Part shown: positions 1 to 8,287 of the stretch, one piece after another
Layout: every line of letters starts with the position of its first letter
Numbering within the stretch: the stretch's first letter is position 1
Assembly: GCA_022453515.1 (NCBI GenBank)
Contig: JAJNNY010000189.1
Location: 1-12,095, forward strand
Direction of reading: 5' to 3'
Length of the DNA stretch: 12,095 nucleotides
From: Astrocystis sublimbata
Lineage: Eukaryota; Ascomycota; Sordariomycetes; Xylariales; Xylariaceae
Translations under genes and position numbers: made by a program
The notes under the pieces: model-generated
The model's input: the letters and a program-made list of their open reading frames with translations, nothing else
Databases searched by the model: none
What the model was told of the DNA's origin: nothing

Positions 1-459
1 AGTCGGAATGCCGTCAACGCGCTTGGTTTCATCTCCTTCGCATCAGGGGCACTCGAGGTTGCCCTTTTCGCCTCTGCGCATGTCGCGTCTACAGCTCAAT
101 ATCGTCTTATTCCCTGGTTGTGCATCACATCGGGCGTCATTTTCTCGACTGTACAAACACAGGATATGGCAGACCAGGCAGGCGATCGTCTTAGAGGCCG
201 CAAGACTATGCCATTAGCCCTTGGAGATGGCCGAGCTCGGTGGTTGACTTCAGCTTCAATCCTTATATGGAGTTTGTTTTGTCCAGCCGTTTGGGGCCTT
301 GGGAATGGTCCATTTCTTGTCTTTGGCAGTCTTGGAATTGTGATAGCTTCCCGTCTGCTGATTGTTCGTGACATTTCGGCAGACGAGCGGACATTTCGGC
401 TTTGGAATGCATGGATTGTTATAATGTACTCTTTCCCACTACTGTCCATCGCGCTCTAG
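1..459 (+). CDS. UbiA-family membrane prenyltransferase / terpene cyclase, C-terminal part
   Basis: Frame 1 is open from the first base to TAG at 457-459, giving 152 codons; the start and first Asp-rich motif lie off the left edge. Seen: a second Asp-rich motif QDMADQAGD at 160-186 with Asp codons at 163, 172 and 184 (DxxDxxxD), followed by RLRGRKTMPL, then several hydrophobic stretches (WLTSASILIWSLFCPAVWG, FLVFGSLGIVIASRLLIV, WIVIMYSFPLL). Family knowledge: UbiA enzymes are multi-helix membrane proteins that bind Mg-diphosphate through two Asp-rich motifs and either prenylate an acceptor or cyclise a prenyl diphosphate. The DQxGDRxxGRxTxPL form resembles fumagillin-type terpene cyclase (Fma-TC) relatives more than Coq2-like 4-hydroxybenzoate transferases. 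The product cannot be told from this part. No intron or lesion is visible. It is convergent with the gene at 902-2337. Confidence 0.82.
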   Translation, partial: SRNAVNALGFISFASGALEVALFASAHVASTAQYRLIPWLCITSGVIFSTVQTQDMADQAGDRLRGRKTMPLALGDGRARWLTSASILIWSLFCPAVWGLGNGPFLVFGSLGIVIASRLLIVRDISADERTFRLWNAWIVIMYSFPLLSIAL

Positions 460-901
460 ACGTGAAATAATATACCGAAATATATAATTTTAAGCATTTC
501 TAATTTCTTATATGGGCCGGTTAGCTAGAGTGAGCATGACCAAGATTAAACTCTCGTGGTTTGATTATCGCCGCTAACGCATCGGCTTGCAGCTTTTAGA
601 TCATAAACTAGATCACTTGCCGAGTAGAGTGGCCCTAAGCATGAATTCACGATCATATGTCAAAGGGAATAATGGACAATGCCCAAAAATGAAATTTGTA
701 ATGTCTTTCTCATTCTAAATGAGTAATATACTTAGTTTCTGAATATAATGAAAATACACTAGAGGAAAATACATTTTGAAAGCCAGAACTTGGGATCCGT
801 TCTCCAACACCGTTTACTTGTTGCGGATACTCTGTCTAAACAAGATGAAGTCCCTTGGTATACCAACAACCAGTTCTGATCATGGGGACCGAACTGGTTA
901 C
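460..901. other. Convergent intergenic region, no gene seen
   Basis: This AT-rich spacer lies between the stops of the UbiA gene and the minus-strand rhodopsin-like gene, so it should hold both 3' UTRs. No canonical AATAAA is seen near either stop; AATAAT occurs just after the UbiA stop. The small plus ORF starting at 776 runs antisense over the neighbouring last exon and has no recognisable motif. Confidence 0.6.
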
Positions 902-2337
902 CTATCTCGTACTGTGGATTTCGTGGACCTCTTGGGGGAGGCTGGGGTTCTGGGTTGCCGTTCGGTATATGGAGAAGTCGCTGCGAACTACGATGCCACC
1001 CGACCGAGTTTGATGGCCAGATTCTAGGTCGGGAAGAGACTCTATATGGGCTCGTGATTGCGCCCGGTGAAGTGAAGAATGAGGTACTTGTTCGCCACCA
1101 AGAGAATCAGCATCGTCCGGTAATAGTTCAAAATTATTGTCTGAAGTGACTTGCTTCTTTCCGAAAGTGGTGGGGCGGGTGTGGTTGTAATTTGACGACT
1201 TGTTGATCCATTGCTTTGACGGGGTCGGGTCCGGCCTGAAGAGCTTGGTTATCAGGGGTCCTAGTATTGGCAGACAAGCGTTCACAATCCCCAATTCAAT
1301 CTCCAAGGCGCCAAAGATCAGGTCCGGGACAACATGATATGTGAAGTCCCCAGATGCAAGATCAAGGACACTCTTAATGCGCACAGCGGTAAGGGTACAG
1401 ATACTATCAAATTCGTTAGTATCGAATCAATCAGTCAACACTGAGTACGGGAGCATGGAAATTCTCATTTGAGAAAATACGCGAGTTCGAGGGGATATGG
1501 GAGACTCACACAAGACCAAACCCCAATATAGCGCTAATGATGATCTTTTTACGGATCGGTAATTGCAACGCCCAAAGCACTGGCATCGGAATAAAAACAA
1601 GGCTGACATCGACAATCAGATTTGTTATGGCGATGGCAAGGTAAGCCTTTGTGCTGTCACCACAGACTCCTCCCTCAATTGATTTGTCCCAGGTGAACAC
1701 AAAGGGCCGACAAAGAAGGAACGACTCAAAGATAACAGCAACAATAAGAGCTGAGGTGAGGCCAATGACTGCGTAGACAGCAATGCGAATGTTCGGAATA
1801 GTGAAAATGCTGATATAGAAAAATAGAATCGAAAGCTTGAGGAATGAAGTCGAAAGCGCCCATAGCAACGGAGCAGGCACAAATAGCTGCACAACTATCA
1901 GACACAAACTTTTAGGTGAGTAGTTCGAGCCGCAGTAATTACCTTCAGGGAGATCTGGATTTGCTTCAATGAAGCATCTACCATGTGCAAACCAACTCCG
2001 CCGTTGAAAACAACTGTGGATCTATAAGCGAGTAATCAAAACAGGGATTTGAGGTAACATACGTGCATAACCAACCCCAACAGTAGCGGTCGTAAATGTC
2101 TTTAAGCAACAACTTTGATGTCAGAGACGGTAACGATTTCAGATAGATGAAAGAGATGGATGCAGGGCAGCTCACAAGACTAGCTATAATAAAGTAGTCA
2201 TCAAGCCAGAGCGCTTTCTTTTGGATTTTGCGCGAATATAGTCGCATACAAACGGCAATAATCGCAAAAAGTAAGAATACGCTGGTGACAACGATCTCGC
2301 TGACACCACCCTGAGGCAGCGGGCTCTGGACTGCCAT
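902..2337 (-). CDS. Fungal rhodopsin-domain (SAT4-like) seven-helix membrane protein, five exons
   Basis: Exons read on the minus strand: 2337-2176, 2099-2063, 2013-1943, 1886-1510 and 1403-902; 1,149 nt, 382 residues plus stop. All junctions are GT-AG and keep the frame; intron 4 has a good ACTAAC branch site and a GTGAGT donor. Seen: WLDDYFIIASL (residues 44-54), NGGVGLHM after exon 2, helices near 14-34, 50-70, 91-118, 123-149, 171-197, 204-225 and 240-266, the loop pair CRP (149-151) and GGVC (162-165), LPILGPL near 260-266, and a polar C-terminal tail of about 110 residues. This matches fungal rhodopsin-domain proteins (Pfam Fung_rhodopsin), often found in secondary-metabolite clusters; their biochemical role is mostly unknown. 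There is no reason to call it a light sensor. It is divergent from the NRPS-like gene and appears intact. Start chosen as the ATG giving the family's usual short N-terminus. Confidence 0.85.
2063..2099 (-). other. 37-bp micro-exon (exon 2) of the rhodopsin-like gene
   Basis: Between introns 2100-2175 (76 bp, CTGAC branch-like) and 2014-2062 (49 bp) only 37 bases are coding: ACA to GCA C, in phase 0/1. They supply TFTTATVGVGYA, which rebuilds transmembrane helix 2 between the LDDY motif and NGGVGLH. Reading through either intron gives a sequence unlike the family. Exon inferred from phase and family pattern, not from transcript data. Confidence 0.7.
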
Positions 2338-2342
2338 TTGCT

Positions 2343-2355
2343 TTCGTTAAACGAA
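2343..2355. repeat. Perfect palindrome TTCGTT-A-AACGAA next to a start codon
   Basis: A 6-1-6 perfect inverted repeat lies five bases upstream of the ATG of the minus-strand rhodopsin-like gene. It could be a protein-binding site or a small 5' UTR hairpin, or chance. Confidence 0.35.
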
Positions 2356-3207
2356 TGTTAACTGCTAAAAGGTGTTGCGCTTTTAGCTATAATGACATTA
2401 GACAACACTCTGGAAAATGATCTTCCCAAAAACAATGAAGGTGTAGTGAAGGGCTTTGATATGGCAGGGTAAGATGGAGTTATATTTGGGGGTTCGCGAT
2501 GAGCGGCAGCCTGGGACACCAAGAATTGCGTACGTAGGAATTGGAGGCGGCTTATGCTCGTAAAAGCTCCGATGTTGAGATATCGTTGAAACGTTGGCTG
2601 CACGCTACTATGCACGGTACTTAGTCTGTAGGATGGCGGCAGACTTTGCATGTCATGCATAGTAATAACAGATCATCGACATCTTCGGATACCGGCCTTC
2701 AGTAAGTACTTTCAAGTATTGTATACATAACAGCACGGTACAGAATTGGGCCAAATAGAAAGGACAAGAAAAGCCTCATTCGAATAATCAACCTAACAAA
2801 TGGCGCTGTGTCATTTGAGATGTGCACATGCTGCCAACTGACTGTAACGTCGGGCGGGAGGTGGACTCCATAAGTGGATAGTGGTAGGGGAAGGACCTGC
2901 TGGCGCGCTTGAGTGATTGGATGTGGGAACTTTCGTTACGCCGAGCGGCTTTTCTTGGGCACAATGTGGAACCGTCGATTTCAGCTGTCACAAGGCACTC
3001 TTCCCGTTCCCGAGCACACAATGCGTTATGTACTGGCGGCTTCTCTAGCGTGGTGCTTATCAAATTGAGAACTTCTGTCACACAGATCATATAATTTAAA
3101 GTATCGTAGGCCTCATTGAAGCCATTAATCTTAGATATTGGTCTGGCTAGATGGCCTATCATGAAGCTTGATGATGTGGCAGTGTTATTGATTCACATGA
3201 TGTAGCA

Positions 3208-3222
3208 CCTTGGCCTCCAAGG
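3208..3222. promoter_or_regulatory. Palindrome CCTTGG-CCT-CCAAGG upstream of TATA box
   Basis: A perfect 6-3-6 inverted repeat sits 18 bases upstream of the TATA box of the NRPS-like gene. Dyad sites in this position are typical of binding by dimeric fungal regulators such as Zn2Cys6 factors, though the half-site is not the usual CGG. The function is inferred from position and symmetry only. Confidence 0.4.
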
Positions 3223-3240
3223 GATGAGTAAGCAACGATG

Positions 3241-3250
3241 TATAAATAAA
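3241..3250 (+). promoter_or_regulatory. TATA box TATAAATAAA of the NRPS-like gene
   Basis: A canonical TATA element lies 186 bases before the ATG at 3437, which predicts a 5' UTR of roughly 150-160 nt. It is the best TATA match in the divergent region on this strand. Confidence 0.5.
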
Positions 3251-4658
3251 GTAAATAGAGCACACAGAGTCTCAGGTGGATATTACTCAACACAGCTTTG
3301 ATACAAGACTGTTGAATTGAAGATCACTAGCACAACATACTGTCGTCTACCTTGCGCTTCACTACCCTGACATCTCTTGAAGTCTCGCTACGCGAACGGG
3401 CTAATTATCAGTATCCTACCCTCGAACTTAGTCACAATGGACTTTGGTCGGCGACTACTCCCACAAGTAGTGGACTCGTACGCGAACTCGAAGCCGGGAA
3501 AGTACTATGCGTCAGTGCCAAAGTCTGGGCTTGACTTGTCACAAGGGTACCAACACATTACCATGAAAAAACTAGCCGCGCTGGTCAACCGTGTCTCATG
3601 GTGGCTTGATGATAAATTTGGCAGGGGTCACTTGGAGGCCATCAGCTACATTGGACCTGCTGACATCAGATACGCTATCATCTTTCTGGCAGCAACGAAA
3701 TGCAGGTATAAGGTACGCGAATAGCGCCCTGGACCCACCGGAATGATATCATGAAAACTAAAGACTTGCAATATAGACTTTGTTCATTTCACCAAGAAAC
3801 CAAGTGTCACAGAATCAGCGGTTGATCTTGGAAGCAAAATGCCGTGCAGTCTTATACGGCGAAGAAATGGCCTCAGTTGCTACGGAAATCCAAGAAAGCC
3901 TAGGCAAAAGCATGGAAGTTCAAGAAGTGCCATCTTTAATGGAGTTGCTCAAGACCCCAGAAAGCACACGTGTGTATGTGTATGAGATAACCTTTGAAGA
4001 AGCTCAAGACGAGCCCTGTCTTATGCTCCATTCCTCGGGTTCGACAGGTGAGATAGGGATGCTATTGACCCTCTGGTGGCGTTCATGCTGACACTTGGGT
4101 ATGATCACTTCGAAGGCGATCCAAAACTCGTTACCATGACACACGGAACGTTGGCCTGCACAGATAATGATAGGCGCATACCTGTACCTGAAGGCCGTGC
4201 GCCTCAGAATGCAGCCCAATTCGATTTCAGTGAAGAGGGCAAGTTTTACTCGTGCTTTCCGCCGTATCACGTAAGTCAGATCTCTTCTACTCTTTGTTGA
4301 AAATAGATAGAGAGGTATAATTAACTCCTGATCAATCTGTGCAAAATAGCTGGCCGGGGTTCATGCATACATCGACTTGCCTATCTTCTACGAAAAAGCA
4401 AGTGTTGTATTCGGTCCGTCAAATTTGCCACCAAGTGGCTATCTTCTCGCCGAGATTCTTAAGCATGAGCACGTGCGCGCGATCTACGCGCCCCCATCAA
4501 TCATCGAAGAATGGTATAGCGAGCCAGCTGCTACCGAGCAAGCCAAACAGCTAGACTTTATCCTTTACGGGGGTGGTCCTCTCTCTTCGGTCGGGCAGAA
4601 TCTCAGCCAAGTCACGAATGTTTGTCAGATGTATGGGTCTTTGGAGGTCGGCCAGGTG

Positions 4659-4661
4659 TAA
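4659..4661 (+). other. In-frame TAA nonsense codon in the adenylation domain
   Basis: Frame 3 is open from 4350 to 6641 apart from this one codon, and protein homology continues on both sides (YGSLEVGQV, stop, LLIPQPGEW). Gln is expected here, so CAA to TAA, a C-to-T change in CpA context, is the simplest cause. A GT..AG stretch at 4656-4680 is only 25 bp and would break the frame, so it is not an intron. Confidence 0.8.
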
Positions 4662-6605
4662 CTTCTCATTCCGCAACCAGGAGAGTGGATGTACATGGAG
4701 TTCAACCCTTCTGAAGAGGTAGACATGCAGCATTGTGGGGATGGGACCTTTGAGATGGTCTTACACCAACACCCTAAGTTTGCTCTTCATCGGTCTTTGT
4801 GGCATAACTTTCCGGAAATTCAGGAATGGCGCACCAACGACTTATTTGTGCCTCATCCCACGAAGAAGGGTCTCTGGCGCTTTCATGGCAGACTCGATGA
4901 CTTGATTGTGCTTTCCAGTAGCTACAAGCTACGCCCTCTCGAGATGGAAACCATCATTCAAGGCAATCCTTCGGTGTCTGGAGCCCTCATCGCAGGTCAG
5001 GGGATGCCAGAGCCTATTGTCATCATAGAGCCCAGGCCGGATTCGCACCCAAGCCCTAATAAAAAGCAGGCTTTTGTCGATAAAATCTGGCCGACTATCG
5101 TCGAGGCAAACAAGATTGCCCCTTCGTACGCCAAGATCAATCGATCACGGATACTGTTGTCAGATCCCCAAACCCCGTTTATTCGGGCGCCTAAAGGGAC
5201 CGTTGTCAGAAAGTTGACAACGAAGGCTTACGCAGATGCTATCGACGCTGCGTTCAACAATCATCACGTGGACCCATGTGGGGATTCTAAGACTGAATGC
5301 GTCACCGATTTCATTTTGCCAGGATTGAAGCAGTTCGTGCGCTCGCATATCGCAGACCATTTGCAAGGTCAGGGTCTTGCTGATAATGACAACATCTTCC
5401 TCTGCGGGCTGGACTCTCTTGGTGCTATATCACTATGTAGAAGTCTGCAAAGGGGATTGACGCCGGCGGCGAATGCCCAGAAACTGAAGCCAAGTGGGGG
5501 CAATATCATATCACTGCGGTTGATATATAGAAATCCAACCATCGAGAGGCTAGCAAACCTCATTCTTGATATTCTCGCCAACCGCGACGTCTCAGAGCCC
5601 TTGACGAGAAATGGCGTCAACGACATGGAGCATGTGCTGACCGAGCTTACGGAAGGCCTGCCAGCAAAGGAGGCCATGCAGACAACTTTGCCTGCTACAG
5701 TAGCTCCAGGGGAGAGAATAAACGTCGCATTGATTGGGCCTCGAGGCTCGCTGGGCCCAAACATCGTCCGGCAACTGCTTGATGACCCGCGGGTTGCTGA
5801 AATATACTGTTTGAACCGTGGGAGCGATGGCAAAGAGCGGCTGCGGTCAGCGTTCCAGGAACTCGGAATCGCGGATTCCAAGAAGTTTGACACGCTTGAC
5901 CAGCGCTTATTCTTCATGCCGGTAAATCTTGGCGAATCCCGTCTAGGCTTAGCCGCATCCCACCTGAAGAAGATACTGAACGACACGAGTGTCATCATTC
6001 ATAACGCGTGGCGTGTGGACTTCAGCTGGGAACTTGACACTTACAGGGAGACGTACCTACGCAGTATACGAGAGGTCATTGAGCTATCATCTCTAGGTCG
6101 ACTGCGGCCACGGGTAGCATTCGTGTCTTCGGTCTCCTCAGTTCAGGAGTGGGCAGCTGTTTTCCCCGATTCCCGCGTGGAGGAGGCACTCCCGAAGTCA
6201 TACCAGGTTGCATCGCCTCTGGGATATGGTCGATCCAAGCATGTTGCCGAGCGTATGTTAGCCAAGGCAAGCTCGGTACTGGGGATTCCCATCACCATCC
6301 TGCGACTGGGACAGGTTGCGGGACCAACGGACACTAGCAGTGGGGGCAGCAAATGGTCGACTGACGAGTGGATTCCATCACTAGCCGCCATCTCCAAGAT
6401 CCTTCGCATGATCCCTGCCGACCTCCCTCCGATCGACTGGGTGCCTGTGGACCTGGCTAGCCGTGCGTTAGTTGAGCTAGCTCTTCTCCGGGACGAGGCG
6501 GGAGGCGCTGCTGAGAGCCGAGCTCCTCTTCGAGTCTTCAACCTGGTCAACCCAAACCTGTCTCAGTGGTCAACCTTTGCGGGTGTGCTGCAGAGGCGCT
6601 TGACC

Positions 6606-6613
6606 GGAGCTGC
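6606..6613 (+). other. One-base deletion (frameshift) near the end of the reductase domain
   Basis: Frame 3 reads ...LQRRLTG then goes out of family into a stop at 6639-6641; frame 2 picks up CFEVPLSTWVDALVRLDP directly at 6611. Loss of one base of an Ala-type GCN codon at 6609-6611 explains it. No GT-AG pair removes the shift without deleting conserved coding. Confidence 0.75.
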
Positions 6614-6868
6614 TTCGAAGTGCCCTTGTCAACATGGGTAGATGCACTTGTCCGCCTCGATCCTGCTGGCATGCCGGAGGCAGAAGCGCGTTCATCGACC
6701 AAAATTCTGCCATTCTTCCAACTGCTAGCTGACACTGCAGCCCGTGGTGTTGCACTGCAACCCAAGTTCGACACGGCAAACGCGGTCCGCGGCAGCAAGA
6801 CCATGAGGACTATGATAGCAATAAACGAAGATCTCGTTGGCCGATGGCTTTCACAGTGGGGTATATAA

Positions 6869-7041
6869 TCGTATGTACTAGGTATCGTCACATAGATTTG
6901 CAAGCCTACCTACATGGTATGTAGGCAGTAGCGCAGGTTGTATGTAGCACAGAAAACATGACAAATGAGATTTAATGAAAATTGAGACATGATGAATACT
7001 ACATGAGAGGTAGCATGGACTTCCAAACAATAATTACGTAG
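6869..7041. other. 3' flank of the NRPS-like gene
   Basis: This is a short spacer between the reductase stop and the probable retrotransposon LTR. It holds a small inverted repeat CTACAT-GGT-ATGTAG just after the stop, and no gene or canonical polyadenylation signal. Confidence 0.45.
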
Positions 7042-7344
7042 TGTATAAGCATCGTTCTTTTTTTCCTTAGGCGTACTCCTGGCGGCGTTCGGAAAGGCCC
7101 CTGATTCCCTGCTGATGCGTCAGTTTTATTGAATGAGTATCTACTACCTACTGTCAAGAGTGGTACATGGTTATCCTGTTGATTATCTTAAGGTCTAAGT
7201 TCTCCCAACTACTCATGGGAGGTGAAGCCATCTTATATACACTCGGGTGGTCACATGTGGAGCGTTCTCCATTGTATCTAGCCTTTATGGCTTTGATACT
7301 CCTTCTCGATCCATACGTGATTATGCCAAAGCATGACGAGGATA
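7042..7344 (-). mobile_element. Probable 3' LTR of the minus-strand copia element
   Basis: On the minus strand this stretch holds, in LTR order, a TATA box GTATATAAGA (7231-7240) and about 100 bases downstream an AATAAA signal (7125-7130). The plus-strand left end is TGTATAAGC. The proposed right end GGATA would be a CA terminus changed to TA. Immediately outside it the minus strand is AGAGAGGGAG, a polypurine-tract-like run, which fits the start of plus-strand DNA synthesis in a minus-strand element. The second LTR is not in the window, so the boundaries are tentative; a near-copy of the purine run 30 bases away allows another end near 7376. Confidence 0.4.
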
Positions 7345-8287
7345 CTCCCTCTCTAATAAGAGACTATTGATGAGTACTCCCTCTGATACTGAACAAGGAA
7401 GTCAGCTGTGGATACTCTCGGATGAAGGGTTCGTTGAAATCCTACTCTAGGAATTTTTTGACGAGCCCAACTGCCGGAGACCATAGGCGCTGTCTTTTTC
7501 CCCCCTTCTATAGCAGTTCCGTGAAGCCCTTATACCGTTCTTGTATCCTTTTATTGCCTTTGACCACCCTTGCTTTTTATTTGACTTCCTTAGCCTTTTT
7601 GCGATAACCTGGACTTGGTTAAGGTATGAGTTGTATATACCCGCGGTTTCGTGGATTATCTACTACTAGAATGAATGCAGATGGTTGTCTACCTGTTTTT
7701 TATATCCGCTTAGTGCTCCCGTACTCTTGAGCCCTTTGTTAATTTGGTTTAAGGGTGTGTTGGTAATAATCCTAAAGACGACGTGCTTCCCTGGCTGGCC
7801 TTTTTTCTGGAGATGTGGTTGGTGCCACAAACGTTTCGCGATGCGGCGATTTGTTATTAATTTTTTTTTAGAGAGGCTATGCTGTGGGTGCTTTGTATTA
7901 GTTTTTTTCCTGGGATGTTTTTTTGGTTTTTGATCCCTAAGATAACGTGCTTCCTTTTGGTCCTTTTGTTGGAGACGGGTACTATAACCGGATTTGGTTG
8001 TAATAATTTTTCGTCTTTTTATGTAGGGTGTTTTGCGGGTGCTTTGTTTTGGTTTTTTATGGGATAATTCTTTTTTTTTCGTTTGTTGTCCGAACTGGTT
8101 TGGTTTAGCTTCGTTTTAACGAGTTTAATATAGATTCTATATTATGTAAAAAATATCTACTTTTTGTAGAGATATCTATTTATGACTTTTTTTAAAGTTG
8201 TTATGTTAAAAAAGGGTTGTTGTTTTGTAAAGGAGTTTTCTGTATGTAGCCTCGAGCGCGAGCTATCCTGTACCTCTGGCTATTCGT
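7345..8287 (-). mobile_element. Copia element, region between pol stop and 3' LTR
   Basis: No conserved coding motif is recognised in any frame. Composition shifts from near normal (7345-7700) to T-rich and C-poor (from about 7800). It contains a degenerate tandem duplication and runs of T. A minus-strand stretch at about 7390-7690 can be read through a few TAG codons, but I do not recognise the product. At about 940 bp it is long for a copia 3' non-coding region, so inserted or captured DNA is possible. Confidence 0.4.
7771..8068. repeat. Two-copy degenerate tandem repeat of about 150-165 bp
   Basis: Copy 1 runs from about 7771 to 7934 and copy 2 from about 7935 to 8068. Anchors: ACGTGCTTCC at 7781 and 7945 (offset 164) and GGGTGCTTTGT at 7886 and 8037 (offset 151), so copy 2 carries about 13 bp of net deletion. 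Many other differences are C in copy 1 against T in copy 2, as expected for C-to-T decay. The overlapping short plus ORFs here lie in two frames and are not genes. Confidence 0.6.

Larger units (their letters stand above)
2338..3436. promoter_or_regulatory. Divergent (bidirectional) promoter region, 1.1 kb
   Basis: This region separates the starts of the minus-strand rhodopsin-like gene and the plus-strand NRPS-like gene. Short ORFs inside (minus 2358-2660, minus 2788-3162, plus 2909-3094) show no motif, no plausible splice extension and low-complexity composition, so they are left uncalled. Visible elements are a TATA box, a 6-3-6 palindrome on the NRPS side and a 6-1-6 palindrome beside the rhodopsin start. 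Shared control of the two genes is an inference from layout. Confidence 0.5.
3437..6868 (+). pseudogene. NRPS-like carboxylic acid reductase (adenylation-thiolation-reductase), disabled by a nonsense codon and a frameshift
   Basis: Exons: 3437-3712, 3777-4047, 4116-4270 and 4350-6868, with GT-AG introns of 64, 68 and 79 bp. About 1,070 codons, the usual length of fungal A-T-R enzymes. Adenylation domain (about 1-480): core motif LHSSGSTG joined across intron 2 to DPKLVTMTHG; CFPPYH, then LAGVHAY across intron 3; QMYGSLE (usual Thr of YGxTE is Leu); WRTNDLF; GRLDDLIVLSSS; PKGTVVRKLT. Thiolation motif GLDSL with its carrier Ser at 5415-5417. Reductase domain: NAD(P) motif GPRGSLG at 5736-5756, catalytic YGRSK at 6225-6239. 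Known role of the family: activates an acid as AMP ester, loads it on the carrier arm, and releases it reductively as aldehyde or alcohol. Lesions: TAA at 4659-4661 inside the adenylation domain, and a one-base loss near 6609-6611 after which frame 2 continues CFEVPLSTWVDAL to TAA at 6866-6868. The rest of the frame is well kept, so inactivation looks recent. Assembly error is the main alternative. Confidence 0.85.

Noticed and set aside
96..449. Minus-strand ORF of 117 residues over the UbiA gene
   Set aside because: Antisense shadow of a frame with clear UbiA motifs.
902..2337. A microbial-rhodopsin light sensor
   Set aside because: The CRP/GGVC loop, LDDY motif and long polar tail fit the fungal SAT4-like family, and no retinal-binding Lys motif was seen.
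2358..3162. Minus-strand ORFs of 100 and 124 residues in the divergent promoter region
   Set aside because: No recognised motif, no supporting splice pattern and a composition typical of random open frames.
4656..4680. A GT...AG stretch spanning the in-frame TAA could be an intron
   Set aside because: It is 25 bp, too short for splicing, and its removal shifts the frame out of the conserved adenylation domain.
5369..5998. 209-residue minus-strand ORF, and other minus ORFs over 4000-6900
   Set aside because: They are shadows of the well-supported plus-strand NRPS-like coding frame and have no motif of their own.
6585..6640. An intron to explain the frame change near the end of the reductase
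   Set aside because: Candidate GT-AG pairs are either too short or delete the conserved CFEVPL...TWVD segment; a one-base deletion is simpler.
4689..6641. A separate 650-residue gene starting at ATG 4689
   Set aside because: It begins in the middle of an adenylation domain with homology continuing upstream in the same frame, so it is the downstream part of the broken gene.
7685..8067. Hydrophobic plus-strand ORFs as small membrane proteins
   Set aside because: The Phe/Leu/Val richness is a by-product of T-rich sequence; the two ORFs are in different frames of a tandem repeat.
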